Positions 26,512 to 35,688 of a stretch of 64,000 nt of DNA are shown here, in pieces. Each line of letters begins with the position of its first letter. Position 1 is the stretch's first letter. The DNA is from Gammaproteobacteria bacterium. Lineage in GTDB: Bacteria; Pseudomonadota; Gammaproteobacteria; Eutrophobiales; Eutrophobiaceae. Location of the stretch: the NCBI GenBank assembly GCA_030829955.1, contig JAURNY010000024.1, forward strand, positions 1-64,000, read 5' to 3'. The notes beneath the pieces are model-generated. The model worked only from the letters and a program-made list of their open reading frames with translations. It made no database searches and was not told where the DNA came from. The translations under genes and the position numbers were made by a program.

Positions 26512-26898
26512 ATGTACACAGCATTGTATGCATCTATTCTCGCAGGTTTAATCTGCAAACTTTCATTAAATGTCATTAAGGCACGCCGAAGCAATAAAGT
26601 GCTATATGCCGATGGAGATTGTCATGAATTAATTATTGCACGTACGGCACAATCGAACGCAGTTGATTATATCCCGATGGCAATATTGTTATTGCTGTTG
26701 CTGGAACTAAATGGTGGACATGTCTTATTAGTGAACGCGATCGGTATCATCTTTGTAATAGGTCGATTTATACATGCGAAAGGAATAGTAAGCGAAAACC
26801 TGAAAGGTAGAGTACTGGGGATGCAAATAACGATTAATTTGTTTATCGCATTGATTGTTTCGAATATCGGATATTTAGTTTATTCGAAAATTTTTTAA
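26512..26898 (+). CDS. MAPEG-family membrane protein
   Basis: 128 residues, four transmembrane helices, with the MAPEG pattern ERxxxN-like ARTAQSNAVDYIPMAILL and a GRFIHAKGI segment. Family members are membrane glutathione-linked or eicosanoid-related enzymes in eukaryotes; bacterial ones are mostly uncharacterised. The AAAGGATAACC ribosome site is adequate. Confidence 0.82.
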   Translation: MYTALYASILAGLICKLSLNVIKARRSNKVLYADGDCHELIIARTAQSNAVDYIPMAILLLLLLELNGGHVLLVNAIGIIFVIGRFIHAKGIVSENLKGRVLGMQITINLFIALIVSNIGYLVYSKIF

Positions 26899-26973
26899 GT
26901 TAATGCCCTATAAAAAATATAAATCATTACATGAATGAGCTTAAAGAAAAAATTATAAAATTGTTAACTTAAT

Positions 26974-27001
26974 ACGACTTTACTCTTGAAATAAAAGTCG
27001 T
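26974..27001. terminator. Possible bidirectional hairpin between MAPEG and uup
   Basis: ACGACTTT and AAAGTCGT form perfect 8-bp arms around a 12-nt loop between two convergent genes. It lacks a T-run, so termination is uncertain. Confidence 0.35.
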
Positions 27002-27127
27002 TCGTGAAATGCAGCTATTAGGTTTTTTAGCAACTTATCATGACCATATTTCTGATCTATTCTCTTGTGTAGTTGAATAAAATAAATGGCTCCCAGAACA
27101 GATAGTTAAATAATAAATAACTCAATA

Positions 27128-29020
27128 TTAAGATTTAGTATTTTCCAACTCATCCCATCTCTCAATTGCTTTTTCCAGTTCATCATTCTTTTTCTGTAAC
27201 TCATCTAATACAGGTTGTTGTTTATTATAATCCTGCTCGTAAAAGTCACATGCTTGTGTTTGTTCTACTAATTCTTTGATTGCCTGTTCTAGCTTTTCGA
27301 TCTTGTCGGGCAGGGCATCAAGTTCACGTTGCAACTTATAACTTAGCTTGGCTGGTTTAGCTGACGTATCATTTTTTTTCTCTTCCTGTTTTTGTTTTTT
27401 CTTTAATGGGTTATCCATTTCTGCCAACTGTCTGCCGCGTTTTTGCCAATCGCTAAAGCCGCCGGCATAGAGTTTGATATTGCTATGATCCTCAAATACT
27501 AGAATAGAACTCACCACATTATCAACAAACTCTCTATCATGGCTAACGATAATCAATGTGCCGGTATAATCTGTTAGTCTATCTTCTAGTACTTCCAGTG
27601 TTTCCACATCCAGATCATTCGTCGGCTCGTCAAGGACTAACAGATTACTGGGCTTGATTAATAGCTTGGCAAGGATGACGCGGTTCCTTTCACCGCCGGA
27701 TAAGACTTTCACTTTAGTCATGGAACGTTTGGGTGAAAACAAAAAACCACGTAGGTAACCAATTACATGACGTTCTTTACCATTGATTTTTATATAGTCA
27801 CCACCTTCACCAATGATTTGCGCAATGGTTTTTTCCGGGTCAAGAGAGCGTTGCAATTGATCGAAATAGGCAACTTCAATATTGGCACCGATTTTTACTG
27901 TGCCGGAATCAGGTGTAATCTCGCCAAGTAATATTCTAAGTAAGGTGCTTTTACCGACACCGTTATTACCAACCAATCCAATACGGTCACCTCGCATGAT
28001 CTTCAATGATAATTTATCGATAAGTTTATTTTCGCTATAACCATGTGAAATATTATAGGCTTCAACAACTTTTCTGCTGGATTGTTCAGCCTCTTCAATA
28101 TGTATTCGTGCCTGTTGTTGCGGCTTTAGGCGTTTACTGACTTCATCGCGCATTGCCATTAATGCACGTACACGTCCTTCGTTTCTGGTTCGCCTTGCTT
28201 TAATGCCTTGTCGAATCCAGGCTTCTTCCTGTTCCAGTTTTTTATCGAACAAGGCATTTTGTTTATCTTCTGCTTCCAATGCCCTCTCTTTATTTATCAG
28301 ATAATCATTATAAGTTCCGGGCCAACTAGAGAGTCTGCCACGATCGAGTTCGATAATACGCGTGGCTAGTCGTTGTACAAAAGCACGGTCATGGGTAATA
28401 AATATGACAGCACCCTGATAATTATTGATTCTATTTTCCAGCCAGCTAATGGTGCTGATGTCCAGGTGGTTGGTCGGTTCATCGAGTAATAATAACTGCG
28501 GATTGTTAACGAGTGCTTTACCCAAGGCAACGCGACGACGCCAGCCACCGGAAAGTTCGGTAAGTGTTAGTTCAGCAGGCAAGTCGAGTTCGGAGATTAT
28601 AGACTGCACTCGTAGGTCAATATGCCAGCCACCTTCAGCCTCGATTTGTTGTTGCAGATCTTGCATTTCACGCATTTTGATTTTTTCGTCATCCAACTGT
28701 TTTTCCGAGAGTTGTTCGAACTTATTGATTAAGGCTTGAAGATGAGAAAGACCTTCTGCGACATATTCTGTGACTGTTTTATTGGAATTATCAGGCAGTG
28801 ATTGCTCCAGCTGTGAAATCCGAAGATGTGATACTTTAACAATATCACCACTATCCGGTTGTAGCTGATTATCAATAATTCTGATCAGCGTAGATTTGCC
28901 TGCGCCATTACGCCCAATCAAACACACGCGCTCACCAGTTTCGATCGACAGATCGATATGATCAAGAACACGTTGGTCGCCGAGCTCAAGCGAGATGTTA
29001 TCTAAGGTAATTAGAGGCAT
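27128..29020 (-). CDS. uup: ABC-F ATPase Uup
   Basis: 630 residues with two ABC cassettes (Walker A GRNGAGKST near 36 and GNNGVGKST near 350; signatures LSGGWRRR and LSGGERNR; DEPTNHLD and DEPTNDLD). A charged C-terminal coiled-coil domain (about 560-630) is the mark of Uup within ABC-F. It acts on ribosomes and influences transposon excision in E. coli. Cytoplasmic, no membrane segments. Length matches the family. Confidence 0.92.
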   Translation of the reverse strand: MPLITLDNISLELGDQRVLDHIDLSIETGERVCLIGRNGAGKSTLIRIIDNQLQPDSGDIVKVSHLRISQLEQSLPDNSNKTVTEYVAEGLSHLQALINKFEQLSEKQLDDEKIKMREMQDLQQQIEAEGGWHIDLRVQSIISELDLPAELTLTELSGGWRRRVALGKALVNNPQLLLLDEPTNHLDISTISWLENRINNYQGAVIFITHDRAFVQRLATRIIELDRGRLSSWPGTYNDYLINKERALEAEDKQNALFDKKLEQEEAWIRQGIKARRTRNEGRVRALMAMRDEVSKRLKPQQQARIHIEEAEQSSRKVVEAYNISHGYSENKLIDKLSLKIMRGDRIGLVGNNGVGKSTLLRILLGEITPDSGTVKIGANIEVAYFDQLQRSLDPEKTIAQIIGEGGDYIKINGKERHVIGYLRGFLFSPKRSMTKVKVLSGGERNRVILAKLLIKPSNLLVLDEPTNDLDVETLEVLEDRLTDYTGTLIIVSHDREFVDNVVSSILVFEDHSNIKLYAGGFSDWQKRGRQLAEMDNPLKKKQKQEEKKNDTSAKPAKLSYKLQRELDALPDKIEKLEQAIKELVEQTQACDFYEQDYNKQQPVLDELQKKNDELEKAIERWDELENTKS

Positions 29021-29137
29021 AGACTACGTTGGTAAAATTTGCGCGGATTATATATGAAATGTAGTCCGACTTCAGGATTTGTCATCCCTCGCTTTCATGT
29101 TAATTTAGGCATTCCAGTCATAAAAGTGAGTAGTGAC

Positions 29138-29575
29138 ATGCTAGATAAGATCTTCAAGATGCAAACCGAATTAAATGACTATGTATTTGCCAAAAACCAA
29201 TTAAAAGATACTGACGGTCGGGATTTATCCATGAGCATAATTATTCAGGCAGCGGAAAATAATCAGTTTTCGGTTAATCATTTACCTAATCAATGGCTAG
29301 CAAGCTACTCAAAAGCCATGCGCGAAGAGCTTAATGAACTGGATGAGGAGTTACTCTGGAAATGGTGGAGTAAGGATGATATTGATATGCAGAATATTCG
29401 TGTGGAGTTGATCGATATTTTGCATTTTCTTGTATCGGCAATGATGTGCGCCGGATTGGATGCCGAAAAAGTGTATGATATTTATCAACAGAAACATGCA
29501 GTCAATCTGAAACGTCAGGACTCTAATTATAATAAGATAGATAAAAATGAAGATGATAATCAAACCATAGAATAA
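29138..29575 (+). CDS. Type-2 (all-alpha, dimeric) dUTP diphosphatase
   Basis: 145 residues from the ATG at 29138, which begins right at the conserved LDKIFKMQ helix; an upstream TTG at 29039 would add 33 unrelated residues. The Mg-binding motifs REELNELDEE and VELIDILHF are intact, along with KWWSK. It hydrolyses dUTP to dUMP and pyrophosphate. A hydrophilic tail ends the protein. It is divergently arranged from uup. Confidence 0.85.
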   Translation: MLDKIFKMQTELNDYVFAKNQLKDTDGRDLSMSIIIQAAENNQFSVNHLPNQWLASYSKAMREELNELDEELLWKWWSKDDIDMQNIRVELIDILHFLVSAMMCAGLDAEKVYDIYQQKHAVNLKRQDSNYNKIDKNEDDNQTIE

Positions 29576-29737
29576 TTTATTTTTAGCATCAAAATGATGG
29601 TTACCATAGTGATATCTATTGTTTCAGTATTGGCAAGTATCTATATTGCCAGTAATAGATCAGTGGTTAGCTAAATTTGTTGTATTGATAGTGGCATTTG
29701 ATGTGCCTATGAATTTTTAGGTGCAGATAATAATAAA

Positions 29738-30712
29738 CTAGAAAAAATTACGTAGCCGAATCGTATTGTTTTCACCACTATAAATAAGATTGTTGTAAGA
29801 ATAACTATTCATCATATTCTTTCTCGACATCTCGACGACTTTAAGAATATTTTCAATAATGACATCGGGTGCATCGGTATAAACCTGATGACCACTATCT
29901 TTAATAATTTCCTGCCAGGAATGTGTAGTTAATGACAATAAATCCTTTTGCATTAACTGCCATTGTTGTTCGAGTTCTACACCATCAATAATCGGGAGTT
30001 GTATTTTTCCTCGCGATATTACAGCTAAAGGAATATTTGGCATTGGTCCCAGAGAACTCACTTGTTGTGCACTGGTAGCAAAGCCCGCTAATTCACTCAT
30101 TTGAGCTACAGTTGCTTTACGGCTGGCATTAAGTAGATACCATTGTCTCTCAAATTTGTTCATCCACTCGGGTGGTGCCTCTCGTCTGGAAATTTTAAGT
30201 GGCTCATCTTTATGTTGCTTATCAAGTTTAGCCAGTCTCTCTATCTGTTCTGGATGGGATGAATCGACTAATACTACCCCTACTGTTATGTCCGAATATG
30301 TCGTTGCAAAATAACGTGCTGTAAAGCCACCAAAGGAGTGACCTACTAATATATAGGGTGGTGGTATTTCTGCCTCAAATAACAATCGATTTAGTTCGTA
30401 ACTGATTTGTGCAGTTGTTCGTTCGCCCGGACCTGTATTACTCCAGCCGTAGCCTGCACGATCATAAACACATACTCGTACGTCACTTGATAATTGTTTT
30501 GCCAGTTTATACCAGTTTGCTGACGAATCACCCAGACCGACATCAATTAAAACTGTTGGCGATGAATTACCGAGACAATCGATATACATAACCTGACTAT
30601 CGATATAAACAAATTTTCCCGGTGGACGAAATGGTTCATCTGCCTGCGTGGAGGTAAGCGAAAGCAAACATAAAGTAATTAATACAATTCGCAAATTTGT
30701 TAGACAGAACAT
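29738..30712 (-). CDS. Exported alpha/beta hydrolase, downstream of a MerR regulator
   Basis: 324 residues with a signal peptide ending near TQA. HG-like oxyanion region DVGLGDSSANW, nucleophile elbow GHSFGG and a late His in DSGHQVYTD. The start lies 3 bp after the stop of the MerR gene, so the two form one operon. Substrate unknown; esterase or lipase-like activity is plausible. Confidence 0.78.
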   Translation of the reverse strand: MFCLTNLRIVLITLCLLSLTSTQADEPFRPPGKFVYIDSQVMYIDCLGNSSPTVLIDVGLGDSSANWYKLAKQLSSDVRVCVYDRAGYGWSNTGPGERTTAQISYELNRLLFEAEIPPPYILVGHSFGGFTARYFATTYSDITVGVVLVDSSHPEQIERLAKLDKQHKDEPLKISRREAPPEWMNKFERQWYLLNASRKATVAQMSELAGFATSAQQVSSLGPMPNIPLAVISRGKIQLPIIDGVELEQQWQLMQKDLLSLTTHSWQEIIKDSGHQVYTDAPDVIIENILKVVEMSRKNMMNSYSYNNLIYSGENNTIRLRNFF

Positions 30713-30714
30713 GA

Positions 30715-31707
30715 TTAAACTTTTAAGCCTTCAGCTTTAACCACCTCAGTTAATGCTTCTTCCATAATTGCTCTAGCATGTCCGGTCATTTTGCCAAGTT
30801 GCGCATGTAGCTCTGCATCTTTTAAGCCACGGTTTTCGCATTGTTCACTGTAAATCTCGAATTGCACTAGTTTCAGTATCAACGTCGATAAATGTTGTGG
30901 GCATTCACACTTGATGGTACTGGATAATGATGAAAGCTGAATTAATTCCTTGTTTGTATAATGTCGTCTTGGGGCAGGGCTCTCAATCGAGGTTAATTGA
31001 GTAATTTGTGTTTTTGTTTGTGGATGTTCTGAGAGTTGATTGATTTCTGTGCGTAGATGCTCTACGGTCACCGGTGCTGGCACAAGGTGATAGCGTGAAG
31101 AACTTAATAAGCGTTTGGCAGCACTGTTGGTAAAGCCATACACTAGTATAATATTTTTTGCACCTGATTGTTTATAAAGCTGATCAATTTCAGAGATCTG
31201 TTCTTCCTGTACAGTAGGATATTCAACTACAAGGATATCGATAGGTTTATCATCATTGCTCTTATAAAACTCTTCTTCAGTATTGTATAAACCGTCAATA
31301 GTAAATAATTCATTATCGGATTGATGATGACTTAGCTGTAATGATAGTACATCGCCGATCACAACTACACGGCTGCCGCTTTTGTTTTTTCTACTTGTTT
31401 GATTATTCTTTATTCGGGAATTATTTTCATCGTGTAAATCAAGACGTTCAACTAATTCAACATTGGATAAATTAGCAATGCTGCCTATAGAGTGTCCTCG
31501 ATCAACAAGCATTTTAAGTAATGTTAAGCGGTTTATATCTCCACGTTGATAAAGTCGATCAGCATTGTTTGAACGTATAGGTTCAACAACACTGTAACGC
31601 CGTTCCCATATACGAAGCGTATCTACGGGTATGTTAGTGATTCTTGAAACAGCTCCTATTTTGAATGCTGTTGCAGCTCTGGTTGTCTCTGTAATTTTCA
31701 TAGACAT
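30715..31707 (-). CDS. MerR-family regulator with a B12-binding-like C-terminal domain (MlrA/LitR-like)
   Basis: 330 residues. The N-terminal winged HTH (GAVSRITNIPVDTLRIWERRY) is of the MlrA/CarH/LitR type. The region about 115-240 shows an alternating beta/alpha pattern (RVVVIGD, IDILVVEYP, NIILVYGF, HLVPAPV) like a cobalamin-binding fold, but no DxHxxG ligand motif is visible, so B12 binding is doubtful. Repeated AGACAA motifs upstream are candidate operators, suggesting autoregulation. It leads an operon with the alpha/beta hydrolase. Confidence 0.8.
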   Translation of the reverse strand: MSMKITETTRAATAFKIGAVSRITNIPVDTLRIWERRYSVVEPIRSNNADRLYQRGDINRLTLLKMLVDRGHSIGSIANLSNVELVERLDLHDENNSRIKNNQTSRKNKSGSRVVVIGDVLSLQLSHHQSDNELFTIDGLYNTEEEFYKSNDDKPIDILVVEYPTVQEEQISEIDQLYKQSGAKNIILVYGFTNSAAKRLLSSSRYHLVPAPVTVEHLRTEINQLSEHPQTKTQITQLTSIESPAPRRHYTNKELIQLSSLSSTIKCECPQHLSTLILKLVQFEIYSEQCENRGLKDAELHAQLGKMTGHARAIMEEALTEVVKAEGLKV

Positions 31708-31741
31708 GCTATGTTTCCTCTAAGTTAACTATTAAACAATT

Positions 31742-31856
31742 TAGACAAAGCATCGACTAAAATCAATGTAGAGCATGTTAAATCCCAAAAACATAGACAA
31801 AACATGTATAATTCATTGAATATAAAAGATATTGTTTATCTTATTGTCTAAGACAA
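31742..31856. promoter_or_regulatory. Repeated AGACAA boxes upstream of the MerR gene
   Basis: TAGACAAAGCAT (31742-31753) and TAGACAAAACAT (31794-31805) are near-identical direct repeats 52 bp apart (about five helical turns). TTGTCTAAGACAA (31844-31856) is a perfect palindrome with the same core. They lie between the divergent MerR and nitroreductase genes and could regulate both. Confidence 0.5.
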
Positions 31857-31976
31857 ATAAATAGTTAGTCAAAGAATACTTCAATACATAATTCATAATA
31901 AATTTTAATTTTGTGTCTGCTGACAGTTTAGAATAGGGGTATTTATCAATTGTTTCCGAATATAAATAATACAAAC

Positions 31977-32525
31977 ATGGATATACAAAATCTGATTCGC
32001 TCACGTCGTACGATACATGATTATGTGTCGGAAGATTTCATATCAAGAGATGATATTAAATCGATTATTGAAACAGCATGTTGGGCGCCGAATCATCATT
32101 TAACCGAGCCATGGCATTATTATCTATTGGGTCAAGAAACTATAGATGAAGTTTGTGAATTAAATCGAAGTATTTTGCTTGAGACAAAAGGAAAAGAAGT
32201 CGCTGAAGAGAAAACAGAGCGTTGGAAAAAGATACCTGGCTGGTTAGTCGTGACTTGCAATAAATCGAATGACCAACTACGTTTCATGGAAGACTATGCA
32301 GCTTGTGCCTGCGCCATGCAAAATATTATGTTGTCGCTGTGGGAGAAAGGGTTTGGCTCAAAGTGGTCAACAGGGGAGATTACCAGGAAAAAAGAGTTTT
32401 ATGATAGTGTCTGGATTGATCAGTCACTGGAACAAATCATGGGCATACTCTGGTATGGTAAACCGGATTTAATTCCGCAAACAGCAAGACAGCCGGTTGC
32501 CCAGTTCATCACAGAATTACCCTAG
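31977..32525 (+). CDS. Nitroreductase-family flavoprotein
   Basis: 182 residues of the FMN-dependent nitroreductase fold: IRSRRTIHDY phosphate-binding N-terminus, CWAPNHHLTEPWHYY and MEDYAACACAMQNIML. I prefer the ATG at 31977 because the family starts there; a TTG at 31950 with an AGGGG box 10 bp upstream is an alternative. It reduces quinones or nitro compounds with NAD(P)H. Divergent from the MerR gene, 10 bp before the ferredoxin gene. Confidence 0.82.
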   Translation: MDIQNLIRSRRTIHDYVSEDFISRDDIKSIIETACWAPNHHLTEPWHYYLLGQETIDEVCELNRSILLETKGKEVAEEKTERWKKIPGWLVVTCNKSNDQLRFMEDYAACACAMQNIMLSLWEKGFGSKWSTGEITRKKEFYDSVWIDQSLEQIMGILWYGKPDLIPQTARQPVAQFITELP

Positions 32526-32535
32526 TAAGTTAGTC

Positions 32536-32976
32536 ATGTCTGGCATAAAACAAAAAGAATGTGTTCGTTGTGGTGATTGCGTCAAGGCATGCCCAAAAAA
32601 ACTTGATGCCCAAAATCTGCACTTGTTTGCAAATACAATAAATATAAAAGAATTAAGAAGCCTGGATTTATCTAATTGTGTTGAATGTGGGGATTGTGAT
32701 GCGGTTTGCCCGAGTCACATACCTTTAACCAAACAATTCAAACTGGTTAAACAGCAGATTAATAAATTCGAGAAACAGCAAATACAGGCGAAAGAAAACC
32801 TGCGACGTTATCAGGCAAAGTTGAAAAGAGAAGAAAAACGCAAGCAGCAGAAAAAAACAGTAAGTAAGTCACTGGTCGCAACTTCATCCAGCTTGAATGA
32901 AAATGATAATAAGCAGGCTGTAATTGCCGCTGCTGTTAAACGTGTAAGAGAAAAACGTAAAAGTAAAGTTCAGTAA
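32536..32976 (+). CDS. Stand-alone 2x[4Fe-4S] ferredoxin domain like the C-terminal part of RnfC
   Basis: 146 residues from the ATG at 32536. Two clusters: CVRCGDCVKACP and CVECGDCDAVCPSHIPL, matching the double ferredoxin module of RnfC, followed by a Lys/Gln-rich tail like the RnfC tail. The large N-terminal NADH/SLBB parts are absent. It follows the nitroreductase gene by 10 bp, so it may pass electrons to or from that flavoprotein (inference). Confidence 0.75.
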   Translation: MSGIKQKECVRCGDCVKACPKKLDAQNLHLFANTINIKELRSLDLSNCVECGDCDAVCPSHIPLTKQFKLVKQQINKFEKQQIQAKENLRRYQAKLKREEKRKQQKKTVSKSLVATSSSLNENDNKQAVIAAAVKRVREKRKSKVQ

Positions 32977-33032
32977 TTCTACTGCCGAAAATTTTATTCC
33001 TATATCACGATTTCTATGAAGAATTCATTCTC

Positions 33033-33602
33033 ATGAAGAAAAAACCAAATCCTCAAGGAAAAGGCTTATCACCGATTTTAACTGGTTTAGCCTATGTTCA
33101 GCCCAGAAGACAGATTCCAGCCAAGCACATTCAACAAATAAGCAATGAGTTGTTTACTTCATTATTTGTTTTAAGTGCGCGTTTTGATTTTCGACCTGTT
33201 AGAGGAAAATCATATTGGCTATATGAAAAAGAAAGTAAATTTCGTCTTTTTACTATTGCACCCACTCATTGGTCTGGTAAGGCACCTGGTCGTTATATTG
33301 GAGAATGTATTTTACAAGATGACATGACCTGGACGATTGATCTTGATGAGTCACTTTCTGAAGCAAGTTGGTTTAATGAATTACTGGAGCAGGAAAGGCA
33401 GAAGGTTAATATTTCTTTACAACAATCTTCAACACTAGAAGATGCTATGCCTGTTTATCTTGATAAACTACCATACTATCGTCGACTACTTGCCTATGGG
33501 CTTGGGCTTTCATTGAAAACGTCGATGGAAAAGGCAGGTATTAAACAGTTGGCTTATAAAGAGGCAGCAACACTATTAATGTATGATAAGAAATGTGAAT
33601 AG
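33033..33602 (+). CDS. DUF2452-family protein
   Basis: 189 residues, cytoplasmic. The family pattern NPQGKGLSPIL ... FTSLFVLSARFDFRPVRGKSYWLY is clear. Function unknown in the family. It sits 56 bp after the ferredoxin gene in the same direction. Confidence 0.7.
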   Translation: MKKKPNPQGKGLSPILTGLAYVQPRRQIPAKHIQQISNELFTSLFVLSARFDFRPVRGKSYWLYEKESKFRLFTIAPTHWSGKAPGRYIGECILQDDMTWTIDLDESLSEASWFNELLEQERQKVNISLQQSSTLEDAMPVYLDKLPYYRRLLAYGLGLSLKTSMEKAGIKQLAYKEAATLLMYDKKCE

Positions 33603-33704
33603 TTGGTAGAATGTCTATTTTGTTATCAATAAACATATTTTATTTAAGATGCTAACACTGCTTACGAATAAATCGTATTAATTCTTTATAAAGAGGAAAA
33701 GTAA

Positions 33705-34343
33705 ATGTCATTATCAGTGATTAATGCAGGTTTTGGTCGTACCGGGACAATGTCTATCAAGATTGCTTTGGAGAAATTGGGGTTAGGTCCTTGTCATCAT
33801 ATGGAAGAGGTGGTTAAAAATCCTTCACAACTTCCTTATTGGCAAAAAGCTGCAAAGGGTGAGCAAGTAAATTGGGATGACGTGTTTGCTGGCTATGGTT
33901 CTGCAGTAGATTGGCCCAGCGCACATTACTGGAGAGAGCTTGCCGATTATTATCCAGATGCAAAAGTGTTATTGAGTGTACGTCCTGCTGATCAATGGTG
34001 GAACAGTTTTTCAGGAACTATACAAGAACTTTTGAAAATCAGGGATCAGGTAGAAGATGAATATCCACGTTCAGTAATGTATATGGCTGATGAAATTATC
34101 ACTCAGCAAACTTTTAGCAAAATAACTGATGATATGGACCATGCGTTAAAGGTATTTGCAAGAAGAATTGAAGAAGTCAAGCAAACTATTCCTGAAAGTC
34201 GTTTATTGATTTATCAGGTTAGTGAGGGTTGGGAACCATTATGTAACTTTTTAGATATACCTGTTCCTGATGAAGATTTTCCAAGAACAAATTCCAAAAA
34301 AGAATTTTGGGAAGTTTTTGGCGGAGGTAGTGAGCCCAGTTAG
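33705..34343 (+). CDS. P-loop sulfotransferase-family protein
   Basis: 212 residues. The PAPS 5'-phosphosulfate loop FGRTGTMSIKIAL lies near residues 8-20, and LLSVRPADQWWNSF forms the 3'-phosphate side. A short family member like those annotated as sulfotransferase family proteins in many gammaproteobacteria. Acceptor unknown. AGAGG ribosome site. Confidence 0.8.
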   Translation: MSLSVINAGFGRTGTMSIKIALEKLGLGPCHHMEEVVKNPSQLPYWQKAAKGEQVNWDDVFAGYGSAVDWPSAHYWRELADYYPDAKVLLSVRPADQWWNSFSGTIQELLKIRDQVEDEYPRSVMYMADEIITQQTFSKITDDMDHALKVFARRIEEVKQTIPESRLLIYQVSEGWEPLCNFLDIPVPDEDFPRTNSKKEFWEVFGGGSEPS

Positions 34344-34392
34344 TTGCATGCGTTACATGAAATGAATAACAAACTATGATTTAAATTAAACA

Positions 34393-35142
34393 TTAATAGA
34401 GTTTATTAATTGTATAATTTTCTTCTAGTGTTTTATTTATCACATAGTCATCCAATAAAAGTGGCAAGTTGTCATCAGCTTTTTCAAAAAAAGTTAACTC
34501 ATTGTTAGTTAGCTTTTTATAAAAATCTTTAACAGCGACAAACTCCATTGCTTTATCAAGGTAAGTGCCACCTAACAGATGGCGCATTTCATGCTGGAAT
34601 ATGACTGCTGAAAAGCCGGATAAACGCCCACGCTGTTTATCGCCTTTTGAATCATATGCTTCATATTCTATCCAGTCATAAGTAGCAACATTGCCCAACT
34701 TTTCATTATTGGCACTAAGACACCCATGCCAGAAATTATTTTTGCTATAGGAAACGTTCGTGATTTTCGGGTTAATAAAAACCTGAAAAGGAACAGTTTC
34801 AAGTGAATCATGCCAGAGAGAAAGTCTATCTGCTTCAATAATAAATATCTGAATATTCTTATTAACCTGATTGGCTGCAATACCTACCCCGTTCCACTTA
34901 TGCATCGATGAACGTAATTCACTAATAAAGTGATCGAGTGCTACAGTATTGAATTCGTATTCCTCTATTTTTCTGGAATGTGTGTATAGTGAATTTTTTA
35001 ATCTTTTATCTTTGTTATATGTATGTTGTACGAGCTTAAAACCCGCTTCGGGAATTAATATGGTATCTGGTGCATCAGGTTTGATTGATTTGCAGTTATT
35101 GAGCAAGAAAGCACAGCAGCAAACTAGTAATATAATCTTCAT
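34393..35142 (-). CDS. Exported peptide-deformylase-like protein (possible lipoprotein)
   Basis: 249 residues. All three deformylase motifs are present in recognisable form: GVGIAANQV (near 86-94), WHGCLS (the EGCLS motif with His for Glu) and QHEMRHLLG (metal HExxH). Unlike cytoplasmic Def it starts with a hydrophobic signal ending LLNNCKS, which could be a weak lipobox. The extra N-terminal region and export are unusual: formyl-Met removal occurs in the cytoplasm, so another substrate is likely. Confidence 0.75.
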   Translation of the reverse strand: MKIILLVCCCAFLLNNCKSIKPDAPDTILIPEAGFKLVQHTYNKDKRLKNSLYTHSRKIEEYEFNTVALDHFISELRSSMHKWNGVGIAANQVNKNIQIFIIEADRLSLWHDSLETVPFQVFINPKITNVSYSKNNFWHGCLSANNEKLGNVATYDWIEYEAYDSKGDKQRGRLSGFSAVIFQHEMRHLLGGTYLDKAMEFVAVKDFYKKLTNNELTFFEKADDNLPLLLDDYVINKTLEENYTINKLY

Positions 35143-35344
35143 TTAAAAATTGATGCCACTGGCCTGCCCATAGTAACGGTATCACTTATAAAGTTAGGGT
35201 TGAGGTAAGCCATTGTTTTCCTTATTTTTTTTTAATATTGGTAAAGAATGTTTTTTTTTCTGAACCGAGACACTTGTTATTACTCAAATTAAAAGTATGA
35301 TTTTTACACTATTTTTATAATTTTTTTCAATTTAGGAGGTTAAC

Positions 35345-35665
35345 ATTTTTAAATTAGCTACATTACCACTTTTCTTATTACTTCTAAGCTTTTCCGAGTA
35401 TGCATTGTGTGGAGATAAGGAGGCAGGAGAAGCAAGGTATAAAAAAACTTGCATTAATTGTCATGGGCCTGCAGGTAAGGGGGCAGCCAGTTATCCAAAA
35501 ATATCTGGAAATGAAATTTCCTATACGACTTCCAAGTTAAAGACGTATAGGGATGGAATAGAAATTGGTCCCAATTCGGCCTTAATGATTATGATGGCAA
35601 GACCCCTAACGGATGAAGAAATTGTAAATTTAGCTGCATATCTTAAAGATGCAAAATATAAATAA
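35345..35665 (+). CDS. Small cytochrome c starting at an ATT codon
   Basis: About 106 residues. The heme site is CINCH and the axial Met lies in LMIMMARPL. A good AGGAGG ribosome site (35334-35339) is followed after 5 nt by ATT at 35345, and translation from there gives a proper signal peptide (FKLATLPLFLLLLSFSEYA). The frame has a TAG at 35333 and no ATG, GTG or TTG until 35405, which would remove the signal. It lies 23 bp before the PQQ sugar dehydrogenase and is its likely electron acceptor. A point mutation of ATG or a sequencing error is the alternative. Confidence 0.75.
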   Translation: MFKLATLPLFLLLLSFSEYALCGDKEAGEARYKKTCINCHGPAGKGAASYPKISGNEISYTTSKLKTYRDGIEIGPNSALMIMMARPLTDEEIVNLAAYLKDAKYK

Positions 35666-35688
35666 AGTAACTAAGAGGAAAAATATTC

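Noticed and set aside
31813-32004. 63-codon minus-strand frame over the regulator/nitroreductase gap
   Set aside because: It overlaps the nitroreductase start and the operator array and has no family pattern.
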